A stretch of DNA of 64,000 nt from Arenicola marina (taxonomy: Eukaryota; Annelida; Polychaeta; Arenicolidae): the NCBI GenBank assembly GCA_964019135.1, contig OZ025252.1, forward strand, positions 44,118,959 through 44,182,958, read 5' to 3'. Below the pieces are notes generated by a model that saw only the letters and a list, made by a program, of their open reading frames with translations, did no database searches and was not told where the DNA came from. Both the position numbers and the translations under genes were made by a program. The stretch's first letter is position 1; each line of letters begins with the position of its first letter. Below, one piece after another: positions 33,216 through 45,600 of this stretch.

Positions 33216-34093
33216 AAATGTCGAACCAAGATCAAGGAATACTTTTCATCAGTACTAAGGAGGGAAGGAAGTGGCTTTACACTTAATGCACATCATTTAC
33301 ATGAATAATCAATGTAACTGATAAATAAATGCCGACACTAGTTCACAAACTTGTCGGAAGGGGATCATGTATGTATCGTCAGTATCAGTGTGGTAACGTG
33401 CATTTTGCGGACAGCGAACAAATAACACAGAAGTTTAAAATAAGTGGCCTACCAAGCGGTCATAAATAACCGTCATAAATAGCAATGACAAGGACACGCA
33501 ATCTTGGCACAAGACTCGTCTTTTTTTCCGTTTCTTTGAGCAATTGCTAATAATACATTATAAGTTTGCTTTCAACGCAGGAAAGTCAGAGCGAGGGGGC
33601 GACGCGACATGGGCACACACGTGACAAGTCGCCGACCTCATTGATTGTAACCATGACAACACAAAACCAACTACCACGTGGGCGATGAGACGATGGGAGG
33701 GGGGGGGGGTGGAGTTACTGGGGACTCGATGGCAGGTCTGGGAAGAGTTTATACTAATTAACTTCGTGCACACATCAGCTAAGCCGGGTCCTGATGGGAG
33801 GTGGGGATGAGGACGGTGTGGTCAGGGGGGGGGGGGGGGTCACATACGAAAGCATTACACGTGATAAGACACCAATAGTGAGGCAATAAGTACTGAGAGA
33901 AGACCTACACCGGTGACCACGGCGTGACGTCATCGACAGGGGACATCCAAGTCAAGCCACAGTATACAGCAAATGACGTCATCACACAAGGAGTAACTTT
34001 GGGTGACCGAACATGGTGGCTGGAGGGGAGAGGCGAGAGAGGGGGCACTGCATGCGAGGATAAGATGCACGAAAGGTGATGTGAGTGTAATCC

Positions 34094-34628
34094 GGGTTGG
34101 TACCAGTGTACAAGGGCCCGAGAAAGGACCCCCCCGGAGCAGGGTTGGTACCAGTGTACGAGGGCCCGAGAAAGGACCCCCCCGGAGCAGGGTTGGTACC
34201 AGTGTACAAGGGCCCGAGAAAGGACCCCCCCGGAGCAGGGTTGGTACCAGTGTACAAGGGCCCGAGAAAGGACCCCCCCGGAGCAGGGTTGGTACCAGTG
34301 TACAAGGGCCCGAGAAAGGACCCCCCCGGAGCAGGGTTGGTACCAGTGTACAAGGGCCCGAGAAAGGACCCCCCCGGAGCAGGGTTGGTACCAGTGTACA
34401 AGGGCCCGAGAAAGGACCCCCCCGGAGCAGGGTTGGTACCAGTGTACAAGGGCCCGAGAAAGGACCCCCCCGGAGCAGGGTTGGTACCAGTGTACAAGGG
34501 CCCGAGAAAGGACCCCCCCGGAGCAGGGTTGGTACCAGTGTACAAGGGCCCGAGAAAGGACCCCCCCGGAGCAGGGTTGGTACCAGTGTACAAGGGCCCG
34601 AGAAAGGACCCCTCCGGAGCAGGGTTGC
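34094..34628. repeat. 48-bp minisatellite, 11 nearly identical copies
   Basis: Unit GTTGGTACCAGTGTACAAGG, GCCCGAGAAAGGACC, CCCCCGGAGCAGG; only single-base changes between copies. Open frames cross it on both strands because 48 is a multiple of three; none resembles a protein. Confidence 0.97.
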
Positions 34629-35009
34629 AGCACGCGGCTCGTGAGTAATAGCAACACGCAGCGCGTACCTAGGGTCCAGCGTGATACGAGACACTCAGAT
34701 GAGAACCAGAAATACCTTCACAAAATAAAAATCGATAGTAAGACGCCAAACCGTTACATCAAGTCAGTCTCGGTCCAGATGGATAACATGCATTGCCAGT
34801 AGATACAAAAGCCAGAAGCAGATGTCGCGAGACCGGCTCTGAGCCAGGCCTCAAGGCGTGCACGTGTCTGGGGTAGATCGTGATACAGCAGTGACGGACA
34901 GGCCGATGTCATGGGGTGGAATCACACTGGTGGGTACTGATCACAGGGCGAGGAAGAGATTCATATTGATAATCACCAGACGAGGCGGCTCACTGACAGT
35001 GATTCCATG

Positions 35010-35140
35010 GAAACGCCAGACACCAATTATAACAATAATCAGAACACGTGATTCGATGGAACGCCAGACATCAATTATAACAATAATCAGAACACGTGAT
35101 TTGATGGAACGCCAGACACCAATTAATACAATAATCATGG
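35010..35140. repeat. 48-bp tandem repeat, nearly 3 copies
   Basis: ACGCCAGACACCAATTATAA with CAATAATCAGAACACGTGAT recurs at about 35013, 35061 and 35109. Confidence 0.85.
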
Positions 35141-36128
35141 TAGGACATGCCAAGGACGTATCACTTACAAGGCAGCATGTGGGATTAACAAGTACACGGC
35201 GCACACTGAGAGGAGGAGGCTTATGTTACCTTTACTATGGACTACATGTGACAAATAACGTGGAATGCCACCGAACCCATATATATATATGAAATAGGAC
35301 TCCACCGGCATTTTGTCTAACGTCTAATTTATCTTTAGTCAAACAGTCACACATCAAAATACATCCAGTGAGAGACTACTGGTGACAGTGAAGAAAGCCA
35401 GCTCTCCATATACAAAATAAAGGCGAGAAAGATAAGTCGACAGATGCAGGACAGCGAGCAGTGGTTTGAAGGGTAGCGCCTGGGGGGGGGGGGGTATACA
35501 TGTATATATATACGCAAGCCAGTCAGTCGCATTTCTATTCTGGTCCCACACGAGAAGCGATGGAGCTATCGTGACTGTTACGAGAGTTCAGTGGTGGGAA
35601 CACTACTCGCATTATGACGTCGATTCGCCAGGAAGACATTAACACATTCGTATACATATTTTTATATGTACGACGCAACCCACAAGCTGGATATTCATTA
35701 TAGACAATAATGTGATCATCATTATTCAATAAGGCCAGAAAAAGTTTCCACATTTGTTCAGTTTTTACCGGTGGATAGAATTCCGAATTCGTATGAGGTA
35801 GTCCACACTGCTTGTTTCCTTCTGAACCAGTTTTGGATATGATAATTATATGTCTACTACTTCACACGGTACCAAAGGGTAAAACACCAACAGGTAGTGC
35901 AATTCACTCACGGGCGACCAGCATGCAAACCCCATAAGTAATATCTTCCCACTACATATGACCCCATTAGGAATACTGGCTTTGGTGCCGCGATCGAAAA
36001 GTCACTGGTAAACGGCACCCATGTCCGTTGCGGGCCGAACGAAAAAAAAAAAGAAAGAAAAAAAAAAATCTGAAATCAAAATTGTACCCATGTGCAGTGA
36101 CCGTGATGCATGCAGTGCGACTCTATAG
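35141..36128 (-). other. PPP2R5 3' flank, probable 3' UTR
   Basis: Directly downstream of the PPP2R5 stop in gene sense. I could not find a clear AATAAA on the minus strand, so the transcript end is unresolved. It holds a G12 tract near 35481 and an A-rich tract near 36040-36068. Confidence 0.35.
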
Positions 36129-36689
36129 TCACTTGGACCGCAGCTTGCTGATCAGCTTGCTGCCGGCTGACTTGTTATTATTGCTGTTACTATTGCTTGG
36201 CGCGCTGTTGGCAGTGGCCACGTTATTAACGGTGGACGCCGCGTTTTTGTTGGCGGTCACGTGACCCGCCTGGCGCGGCTGGTTGCTCTTAGCGTTCGCG
36301 CCGCCGACACCAGAGGCGCTGCTAGACGCCAGGTTGTTGCCAGGGTTACCGGCCACGACGTTGCCACGCTGCTGGGGCGGCGCCGGCATCGCGGGGTTGT
36401 TGTTGTTGGCGGGGGGTCTGGAGACGCCCACCGCGGAGGAGGGGTTGGCCGGTTTGGCTTGAGAGGCGGTGGTGGAGGCGGAGGCGGAGGCGGTGGTGGT
36501 GGTGGTAGTGGTGGTGGCGGGGGGTGAATGTATTGCATTGAGGGCATTGAGACGCGGGACCTCCCTGACCTCTTGCTCTTTGTGCAGCGCCGTGATGTCA
36601 AGGTCCGAGTCGGCGTCGTCGCCCGGCCCGCCCTCCTGGGACGTGGGGCTGCCGCCCGGCAAGACACGGTTGTTCGCCAGGTCCTTGAA
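36129..36689 (-). CDS. PPP2R5: PPP2R5 last coding exon (15), low-complexity C-terminus
   Basis: Acceptor TCGTTGCAG before 36689, stop TGA at 36131-36129. It codes residues 493-678: [13 protein letters not shown], an acidic patch [17 protein letters not shown], a run of eight Thr then Ala/Ser repeats, and an Asn/Ala/Ser/Pro-rich tail ending KLISKLRSK. It does not resemble the C-terminal tails of vertebrate gamma or delta. The frame follows directly from exon 14 (SNPQ). Confidence 0.75.
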   Translation of the reverse strand, partial: FKDLANNRVLPGGSPTSQEGGPGDDADSDLDITALHKEQEVREVPRLNALNAIHSPPATTTTTTTTASASASTTASQAKPANPSSAVGVSRPPANNNNPAMPAPPQQRGNVVAGNPGNNLASSSASGVGGANAKSNQPRQAGHVTANKNAASTVNNVATANSAPSNSNSNNNKSAGSKLISKLRSK

Positions 36690-39600
36690 CTGCAACGAGG
36701 CAGCAACCATCACCATGGTTACTGGACAGCCAATACGGCGCTTGTCGCTGACCAGCTACCGCCACCCTTATATCTATGCAGTCAATAGCCGTGTCTACAG
36801 CCAGTGGCCAGAACGATACCATCGATTTGCTTTTACTCGATGTTCCAGTCATACTTTCTCCAAATACCGTGCCGAGAGACGCAGGAGACTGTACATAATT
36901 CCACGGTTATCACAGACAGGTCCAAGGTTCATATCGTTACCTGAGGATTTGACTTGGCCAAGTTGTTGATCTTTAACCACGCTTCGTCCCGTTCCTTCAG
37001 CTTCTCCTTCTCCCTGGAGATAGCAACAACAATTTTTAACACACAAATACGTGATCTCCAACAACATTTGAAGTGTACGTAGTTACTAACGTGTATACAC
37101 TGCAGCCATGTTCCAAATCAATAAATAACAGTAATGGAACTTAAAAGTGTCACAGCAACGAAACCTTGTAAATAGAATTTTGTGTTATTAACTCATGGAG
37201 CCTGCGTTTTCATGACAATGTTCAACAGCATTTTAATGTAAGTATCAGACAGAGGCCTTAACTTCTTTATCCCTTTATCAAAAGTCGTTCTCACAAGTTA
37301 GTCTAAAATAAACTACATTTACTTCATCACAATATGTTTTTAAACCCGGAGTTAATGCCACGGCGTTAGGTTTCCTTGGCGATCGGACGCCTACTTTTGT
37401 CGCTCTATCTTGTGCTGCTGCGTGCAGTCGTCGAACAGCTTCTGGTTCATCTCCATGAACAGCTTCAGCGCGTTGTAAATCAACCCGTGGATTGTCCTGC
37501 AAGGTATACATTCCACCATTACAACTGTCCACCAACCCGTGGATTATCCTGCAAGGTATACATTCCACCATTACAACTGTCCACCAACCCGTGGATTGTC
37601 CTGCAAGGTATACATTCCGCCATTACAACTGTCCACCAACCCGTGGATTGTCCTGTAAGGTATACATTCCGCCATTACAACTGTCCACCAACCCGTGGAT
37701 TGTCCTGTAAGGTATACATTCCGCCATTACAACTGTTCACCAACCCGTGGATTGTCCTGTAAGGTATACATTCCGCCATTACAACTGTCCACCAACCCGT
37801 GGATTGTCCTGCAAGGTATACATTCCGCCATTACAACTGTCCACCAACCCGTGGATTGTCCTGTAAGGTATACATTCCGCCATTACAATTGTCCACCAAC
37901 CCGTGGATTGTCCTGTAAGGTATACATTCCGCCATTACAACTGTCCATCAACCCGTGGATTGTCCTGCAAGGTATACATTCCGCCATTACAACTGTCCAC
38001 CAACCCGTGGATTGTCCTGTAAGGTATACATTTCGCCATTACAACTGTCCATCAACCCGTGGATTGTCCTGTAAGGTATACATTCCGCCATTACAACTGT
38101 CCATCAACCCGTGGATTGTCCTGCAAGGTATACATTCCGCCATTACAACTGTCCACCAACCCGTGGATTGTCCTGCAAGGTATACATTCCGCCATTACAA
38201 CTGTCCATCAACCCGTGGATTGTCCTGTAAGGTATACATTCCGCCATTACAACTGTCCACCAACCCGTGGATTGTCCTGTAAGGTATACATTCCGCCATT
38301 ACAACTGTCCATCAACCCGTGGATTGTCCTGCAAGGTATACATTCCGCCATTACAACTGTCCATCAACCCGTGGATTGTCCTGTAAGGTATACATTCCGC
38401 CATTACAACTGTCCACCAACCCGTGGATTGTCCTGTAAGGTATACATTCCGCCATTACAACTGTCCACCAACCCGTGGATTGTCCTGTAAGGTATACATT
38501 CCGCCATTACAACTGTCCACCAACCCGTGGATTGTCCTGTAAGGTATACATTCCGCCATTACAACTGTCCACCAACCGTGGATTGTCCTGTAAGGTATAC
38601 ATTCCGCCATTACAACTGTCCACCAACCCGTGGATTGTCCTGTAAGGTATACATTCCGCCATTACAACTGTCCACCAACCCGTGGATTGTCCTGTAAGGT
38701 ATACATTCCGCCATTACAACTGTCCACCAACTCGTGGATTGTCCTGTAAGGTATACATTCCGCCATTACAACTGTCTATCAACCCGTGGATTGTCCTGTA
38801 AGGTATACATTCCGCCATTACAACTGTCCACCAACCCGTGGATTGTCCTGTAAGGTATACATTCCGCCATTACAACTGTCCACCAACCCGTGGATTGTCC
38901 TGCAAGGTATACATTCCGCCATTACAACTGTCCACCAACCCGTGGGTTGTCCTGTAAGGTATACATTCCGCCATTACAACTGTCCACCAACCCGTGGATT
39001 GTCCTGCAAGGTATACATTCCGCCATTATAACTGTCCATCAACCCGTGGATTGTCCTGTAAGGTATACATTCCGCCATTACAACTGTCCACCAACCCGTG
39101 GGTTGTCCTGTAAGGTATACATTCCGCCATTACAACTGTCCACCAACCCGTGGGTTGTCCTGTAAGGTATACATTCCGCCATTACAACTGTCCACCAACC
39201 CGTGGATTGTCCTGCAGGGTATACATTCCGCCATTACAACTGTCCACCAACCCGTGGATTGTCCTGCAAGGTATACATTCCGCCATTACAACTGTCCACC
39301 AACCCGTGGATTGTCCTGTAAGGTATACATTCCGCCATTACAACTGTCCACCAACCCGTGGATTGTCCTGTAAGGTATACATTCCGCCATTACAACTGTC
39401 CATCAACCCGTGGATTGTCCTGCAAGGTATACATTCCGCCATTACAACTGTCCACCAACCCGTGGATTGTCCTGTAAGGTATACATTCCGCCATTACAAC
39501 TGTCCATCAACCCGTGGATTGTCCTGTAAGGTATACATTCCGCCATTACAACTGTCCATCAACCCGTGGATTGTCCTGCAAGGTATACATTCCGCCATTA

Positions 39601-42600
39601 CAACTGTCCACCAACCCGTGGATTGTCCTGCAAGGTATACATTCCGCCATTACAACTGTCCATCAACCCGTGGATTGTCCTGTAAGGTATACATTCCGCC
39701 ATTACAACTGTCCACCAACCCGTGGATTGTCCTGTAAGGTATACATTCCGCCATTACAACTGTCCATCAACCCGTGGATTGTCCTGCAAGGTATACATTC
39801 CGCCATTACAACTGTCCATCAACCCGTGGATTGTCCTGTAAGGTATACATTCCGCCATTACAACTGTCCACCAACCCGTGGATTGTCCTGTAAGGTATAC
39901 ATTCCGCCATTACAACTGTCCACCAACCCGTGGATTGTCCTGTAAGGTATACATTCCGCCATTACAACTGTCCACCAAACCGTGGATTGTCCTGTAAGGT
40001 ATACATTCCGCCATTACAACTGTCCACCAACCGTGGATTGTCCTGTAAGGTATACATTCCGCCATTACAACTGTCCACCAACCCGTGGATTGTCCTGTAA
40101 GGTATACATTCCGCCATTACAACTGTCCACCAACCCGTGGATTGTCCTGTAAGGTATACATTCCGCCATTACAACTGTCCACCAACTCGTGGATTGTCCT
40201 GTAAGGTATACATTCCGCCATTACAACTGTCCATCAACCCGTGGATTGTCCTGTAAGGTATACATTCCGCCATTACAACTGTCCACCAACCCGTGGATTG
40301 TCCTGTAAGGTATACATTCCGCCATTACAACTGTCCACCAACCCGTGGATTGTCCTGTAAGGTATACATTCCGCCATTACAACTGTCCACCAACCCGTGG
40401 ATTGTCCTGCAAGGTATACATTCCGCCATTACAACTGTCCATCAACCCGTGGATTGTCCTGTAAGGTATACATTCCGCCATTACAACTGTCCATCAACCC
40501 GTGGATTGTCCTGTAAGGTATACATTCCGCCATTACAACTGTCCACCAACCCGTGGGTTGTCCTGTAAGGTATACATTCCGCCATTACAACTGTCCACCA
40601 ACCCGTGGGTTGTCCTGTAAGGTATACATTCCGCCATTACAACTGTCCACCAACCCGTGGATTGTCCTGTAAGGTATACATTCCGCCATTACAACTGTCC
40701 ATCAACCCGTGGATTGTCCTGTAAGGTATACATTCCGCCATTACAACTGTCCACCAACCCGTGGATTGTCCTGCAAGGTATACATTCCGCCATTACAACT
40801 GTCCATCAACCCGTGGATTGTCCTGTAAGGTATACATTCCGCCATTACAACTGTCCACTAACCCGTGGATTGTCCTGTAAGGTATACACATTCCGCCATT
40901 ACAACTGTCCACCAACCCGTGGATTGTCCTGTAAGGTATACATTCCACCATTACAACTGTCCACCAACCCGTGGATTGTCCTGTAAGGTATACATTCCGC
41001 CATTACAACTGTCCACCAACCCGTGGATTGTCCTGCAAGATATACATTCCGCCATTACAACTGTCCACCAACCCGTGGATTGTCCTGCAAGGTATACATT
41101 CCGCCATTACAACTGTCCACCAACCCGTGGATTGTCCTGTAAGGTATGCATTCCGCCATTACAACTGTCCATCAACCCGTGGGTTGTCCTGTAAGGTATA
41201 CATTCCACCATTACAACTGTCCATCAACCCGTGGATTGTCCTGTAAGGTATACATTCCGCCATTACAACTGTCCATCAACCCGTGGATTGTCCTGTAAGG
41301 TATACATTCCGCCATTACAACTGTCCACCAACCCGTGGATTGTCCTGTAAGGTATACATTCCGCCATTACAACTGTCCACCAACCCGTGGATTGTCCTGT
41401 AAGGTATACATTCCGCCATTACAACTGTCCACCAACCCGTGGATTGTCCTGCAAGGTATACATTCCGCCATTACAACTGTCCACCAACCCGTGGGTTGTC
41501 CTGTAAGGTATACACATTCCGCCATTACAACTGTCCACCAACCCGTGGATTGTCCTCCAAGGTATACATTCCGCCATTACAACTGTCCATCAACCCGTGG
41601 ATTGTCCTGTAAGGTATACATTCCGCCATTACAACTGTCCACCAACCCGTGGATTGTCCTGTAAGGTATACATTCCGCCATTACAACTGTCCACCAACCC
41701 GTGGATTGTCCTGCAAGGTATACATTCCGCCATTACAACTGTCCACCAACCCGTGGATTGTCCTGCAAGGTATACATTCCGCCATTACGACTGTCCACCA
41801 ACCCGTGGATTGTCCTGTAAGGTATACATTCCGCCATTACAACTGTCCATCAACCCGTGGGTTGTCCTGTAAGGTATACATTACAACTGTCCACCAACCC
41901 GTGGATTGTCCTCCAAGGTATACATTCCGCCATTACAACTGTCCATCAACCCGTGGATTGTCCTGTAAGGTATACATTCCGCCATTACAACTGTCCACCA
42001 ACCCGTGGATTGTCCTGTAAGGTATACACATTCCGCCATTACAACTGTCCACCAACCCGTGGATTGTCCTGTGAGGTATACATTCCACCATTACAACTGT
42101 CCACCAACCCGTGGATTGTCCTGTAAGGTATACATTCCGCCATTACAACTGTCCACTAACCCGTGGATTGTCCTGCAAGGTATACATTCCGCCATTACAA
42201 CTGTCCACCAACCCGTGGATTGTCCTGCAAGGTATACATTCCGCCATTACGACTGTCCACCAACCCGTGGATTGTCCTGTAAGGTATACATTCCGCCATT
42301 ACAACTGTCCATCAACCCGTGGGTTGTCCTGTAAGGTATACATTACAACTGTCCACCAACCCGTGGATTGTCCTGTAAGGTATACATTCCACCATTACAA
42401 CTGTCCACCAACCCGTGGGTTGTCCTGTAAGGTATACATTCCGCCATTACAACTGTCCACCAACCCGTGGATTGTCCTGTAAGGTATACATTCCGCCATT
42501 ACAACTGTCCACCAACCCGTGGATTGTCCTGTAAGGTATACATTCCGCCATTACAACTGTCCACCAACCCGTGGATTGTCCTGTAAGGTATACATTCCGC

Positions 42601-45600
42601 CATTACAACTGTCCACCAACCCGTGGATTGTCCTGTAAGGTATACATTCCGCCATTACAACTGTCCACCAACCCGTGGATTGTCCTGTAAGGTATACACA
42701 TTCCGCCATTACAACTGTCCACCAACCCGTGAATTGTCCTGTAAGGTATACATTCCACCATTACAACTGTCCACCAACCCGTGGGTTGTCCTGTAAGGTA
42801 TAACATTCCGCCATTACAACTGTCCACCAACCCGTGGATTGTCCTGTAAGGTATACATTCCGCCATTACAACTGTCCACCAACCCGTGGGTTGTCCTGTA
42901 AGGTATACATTCCGCCATTACAACTGTCCACCAACCCGTGGATTGTCCTGTAAGGTATACATTCCGCCATTACAACTGTCCACCAACCCGTGGGTTGTCC
43001 TGTAAGGTATACATTCCGCCATTACAACTGTCCACCAACCCGTGGATTGTCCTGTAAGGTATACACATTCCGCCATTACAACTGTCCATCAACCCGTGGA
43101 TTGTCCTGTAAGGTATACATTCCGCCATTACAACTGTCCACCAACCCGTGGGTTGTCCTGTAAGGTATACATTCCGCCATTACAACTGTCCACCAACCCG
43201 TGGATTGTCCTGTAAGGTATACACATTCCGCCATTACAACTGTCCATCAACCCGTGGGTTGTCTTGTAAGGTATATATTCCGCCATTACAACTGTCAGCC
43301 ACGGGACACGTTACCAGTATCGGGCAATGCGCCATGTACGATTTCAACTATGTCGCAAATTTATAAAAATGAAATACCGATAACGTATAGTAGAACAAAA
43401 CCGTTCAAAAACTGTTACCGTCGACTTCAAAGTTATAGTTCATAGTTGTTCTATTCCCCGTTACCTCGATTGAAGGACAAGGCGACAAACTGTTTGTAGT
43501 TTCTCCACCCACAAAACCTCTTTGCGCTTGTACGGACAATGACTTTATCTCATGAATGGTCGCGACCGGTGGAAGGCCCTATTAAAATGTTTGAACCGTC
43601 CGTCGGTAACGCTACAGTTTATTGGAGAAATTCGCGTTAAAATCACTTACTTGTTCCAATGCTGCTTGGTTCTGTACAGGGCCGGAAATATGATGGGGAG
43701 TATTTCACTGACGTTGTCACTGATTAAACTCAAAATGTACTCATTGTTCCAGTAGTACAATGCTCGCTCGGCAACCTGGGGAGAAAAAAGAAACGAATGC
43801 GATTTCGAGCCAAGTAACCGGCAATACACATACATACGGAAACACTTTTGGCCCACTGAATACAAGAAACCATACAACCGGTAAATTAATCTTGGAACTA
43901 CATGGACTAGCAAATCCCTAGGACATCCCGTGAAATTTTGACACATTTTCCCATTGAACGTCATTAATGCCAACGAGCACTATTTTTACACACACAATTA
44001 CAATGTTACAGAAAAATAATATAGGTATTCATATTTAGGCCACTTTTGTGTATTATGTACCAAGACTCCTCCACAGACAAAGAAATAGGGTTTATCAAAC
44101 ACGCTGCCGGATGCAGGAACCAGTGTTCGTACTCTGGAACCGTCCTAACGCAGCTCAGCCTGCTTACCAACTGAGCAAGAGAGGCTCCTTAATGTTACAG
44201 AGGCAAGAGAATATCTGGCCACATAGTCTCACATCGCATGGATTGTACCTGGAAGTGTGGGCTGGAGACACATTTGGCCAGTTGTTTAAACAATGGGACC
44301 ATCACTTTGTGGAATTCTGCCGGCTCGATCACATCAAGGATCTCCTCCAGCTCGTTCAAGAACATCACCTGTAAAGTGCGAGGCGAGGCGTCACAACCAC
44401 AGAATACACGCCACTGAAACAGACCCAATACCCTATCAAGTGGCGCGGTCGCAATGATAATGTTAATGACACATAGAACCAATTAAATAATCTTAGTGTC
44501 ACAACCATAGCCTAAGTTACTCATATGAAATATACGTGAATATGTAATGAAGTCAAATACATATCATTTATCTTATTAATTTTACAGGCAGTTTATTTCC
44601 TCTATACCCACACCAGAGAGCTTACCTCTTTCGGACTGTGAACCTTTGGCCAGAATTTAAGTAGACCCATGATTACCTGAAAATAGCAACACCGTCAGGG
44701 TCAATGAAAAACACCTAAATCAGCACTGATAAAAACTGTGTTTTACAGACTACCACTTTATTTCGGCTATAAGACCCAAGGATCACATAAAGGAAAAACA
44801 CGTAGGCCAGTAAAGACAGAGGAAACCACAATAAGTTTTAGTGCGCCAAAGTAATAAAGGCATTTGCCCAAAACAAGAAAACTATGTGTGTATGTATGTT
44901 TATCGTCTATATTGAAGTATTTAGGGAATTGATCCTTATTAAGGGACTTACATAGAACTGCATTGATAGTTTTCCACGTTTGCTTCAGATCAGTCTTGTA
45001 TTTTTGAAAGAGGTAATCATAATGTTGTTTCTTTGCAAGTTGTATATTTCGGGTGAGGATGAGGTTATATGTGGCGAGGTTGGTTTTGAAAGTGGGGTAC
45101 TCAGGAGAGTTTGCCAAAGTTTGTTTTAATAAAAATATAATCTTTATTAAACTCACAGGCTCGGTTAAGCTGGGGTCCTTCTCCAGGAACTGGACGACAC
45201 AATAAGCAAGCTGCGGGTGATATACACTGAGCGACTTGACTTTGTGCAGAGGCAACAACACTCGCAGCAAGAAGACCTTATGTTCCTCCTTCAGAGGCAA
45301 CGCGAAGCCGTTGATTATACTGCAATGACAACAACAAGGCATTTAACGAACTGCACTCCCAAATAATTGATCCGGTCGGCCTAGACACGGTTTAACACGC
45401 ACGATAGATATCGATCCAGCTTGCCTATACACAAGCGGATACACATGCGCGGAATATGGCGCTATTAACATACGATTCGGATTGCGATGCAATGTATACA
45501 ACACGAAATTAAACGTCCAGTCCAGCTGGGATTAGCTGCATAATAATTTATATTACGCTTCGATAGAAGAACTCTTACCTTCCCAGAATTTCCAGTAGCT

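Noticed and set aside
33905..34694. Pro/Gly-rich minus-strand frames and a plus-strand GPEKGPPRSRV frame
   Set aside because: All are readings of the 48-bp array.
37481..43300. CRISPR array
   Set aside because: The spacers are not unique: the whole 52-bp unit repeats, the DNA is eukaryotic and no cas genes are present.
37376..43366. Many short plus-strand frames with [17 protein letters not shown] repeats
   Set aside because: They are antisense readings of the 52-bp array; the real gene is on the minus strand.
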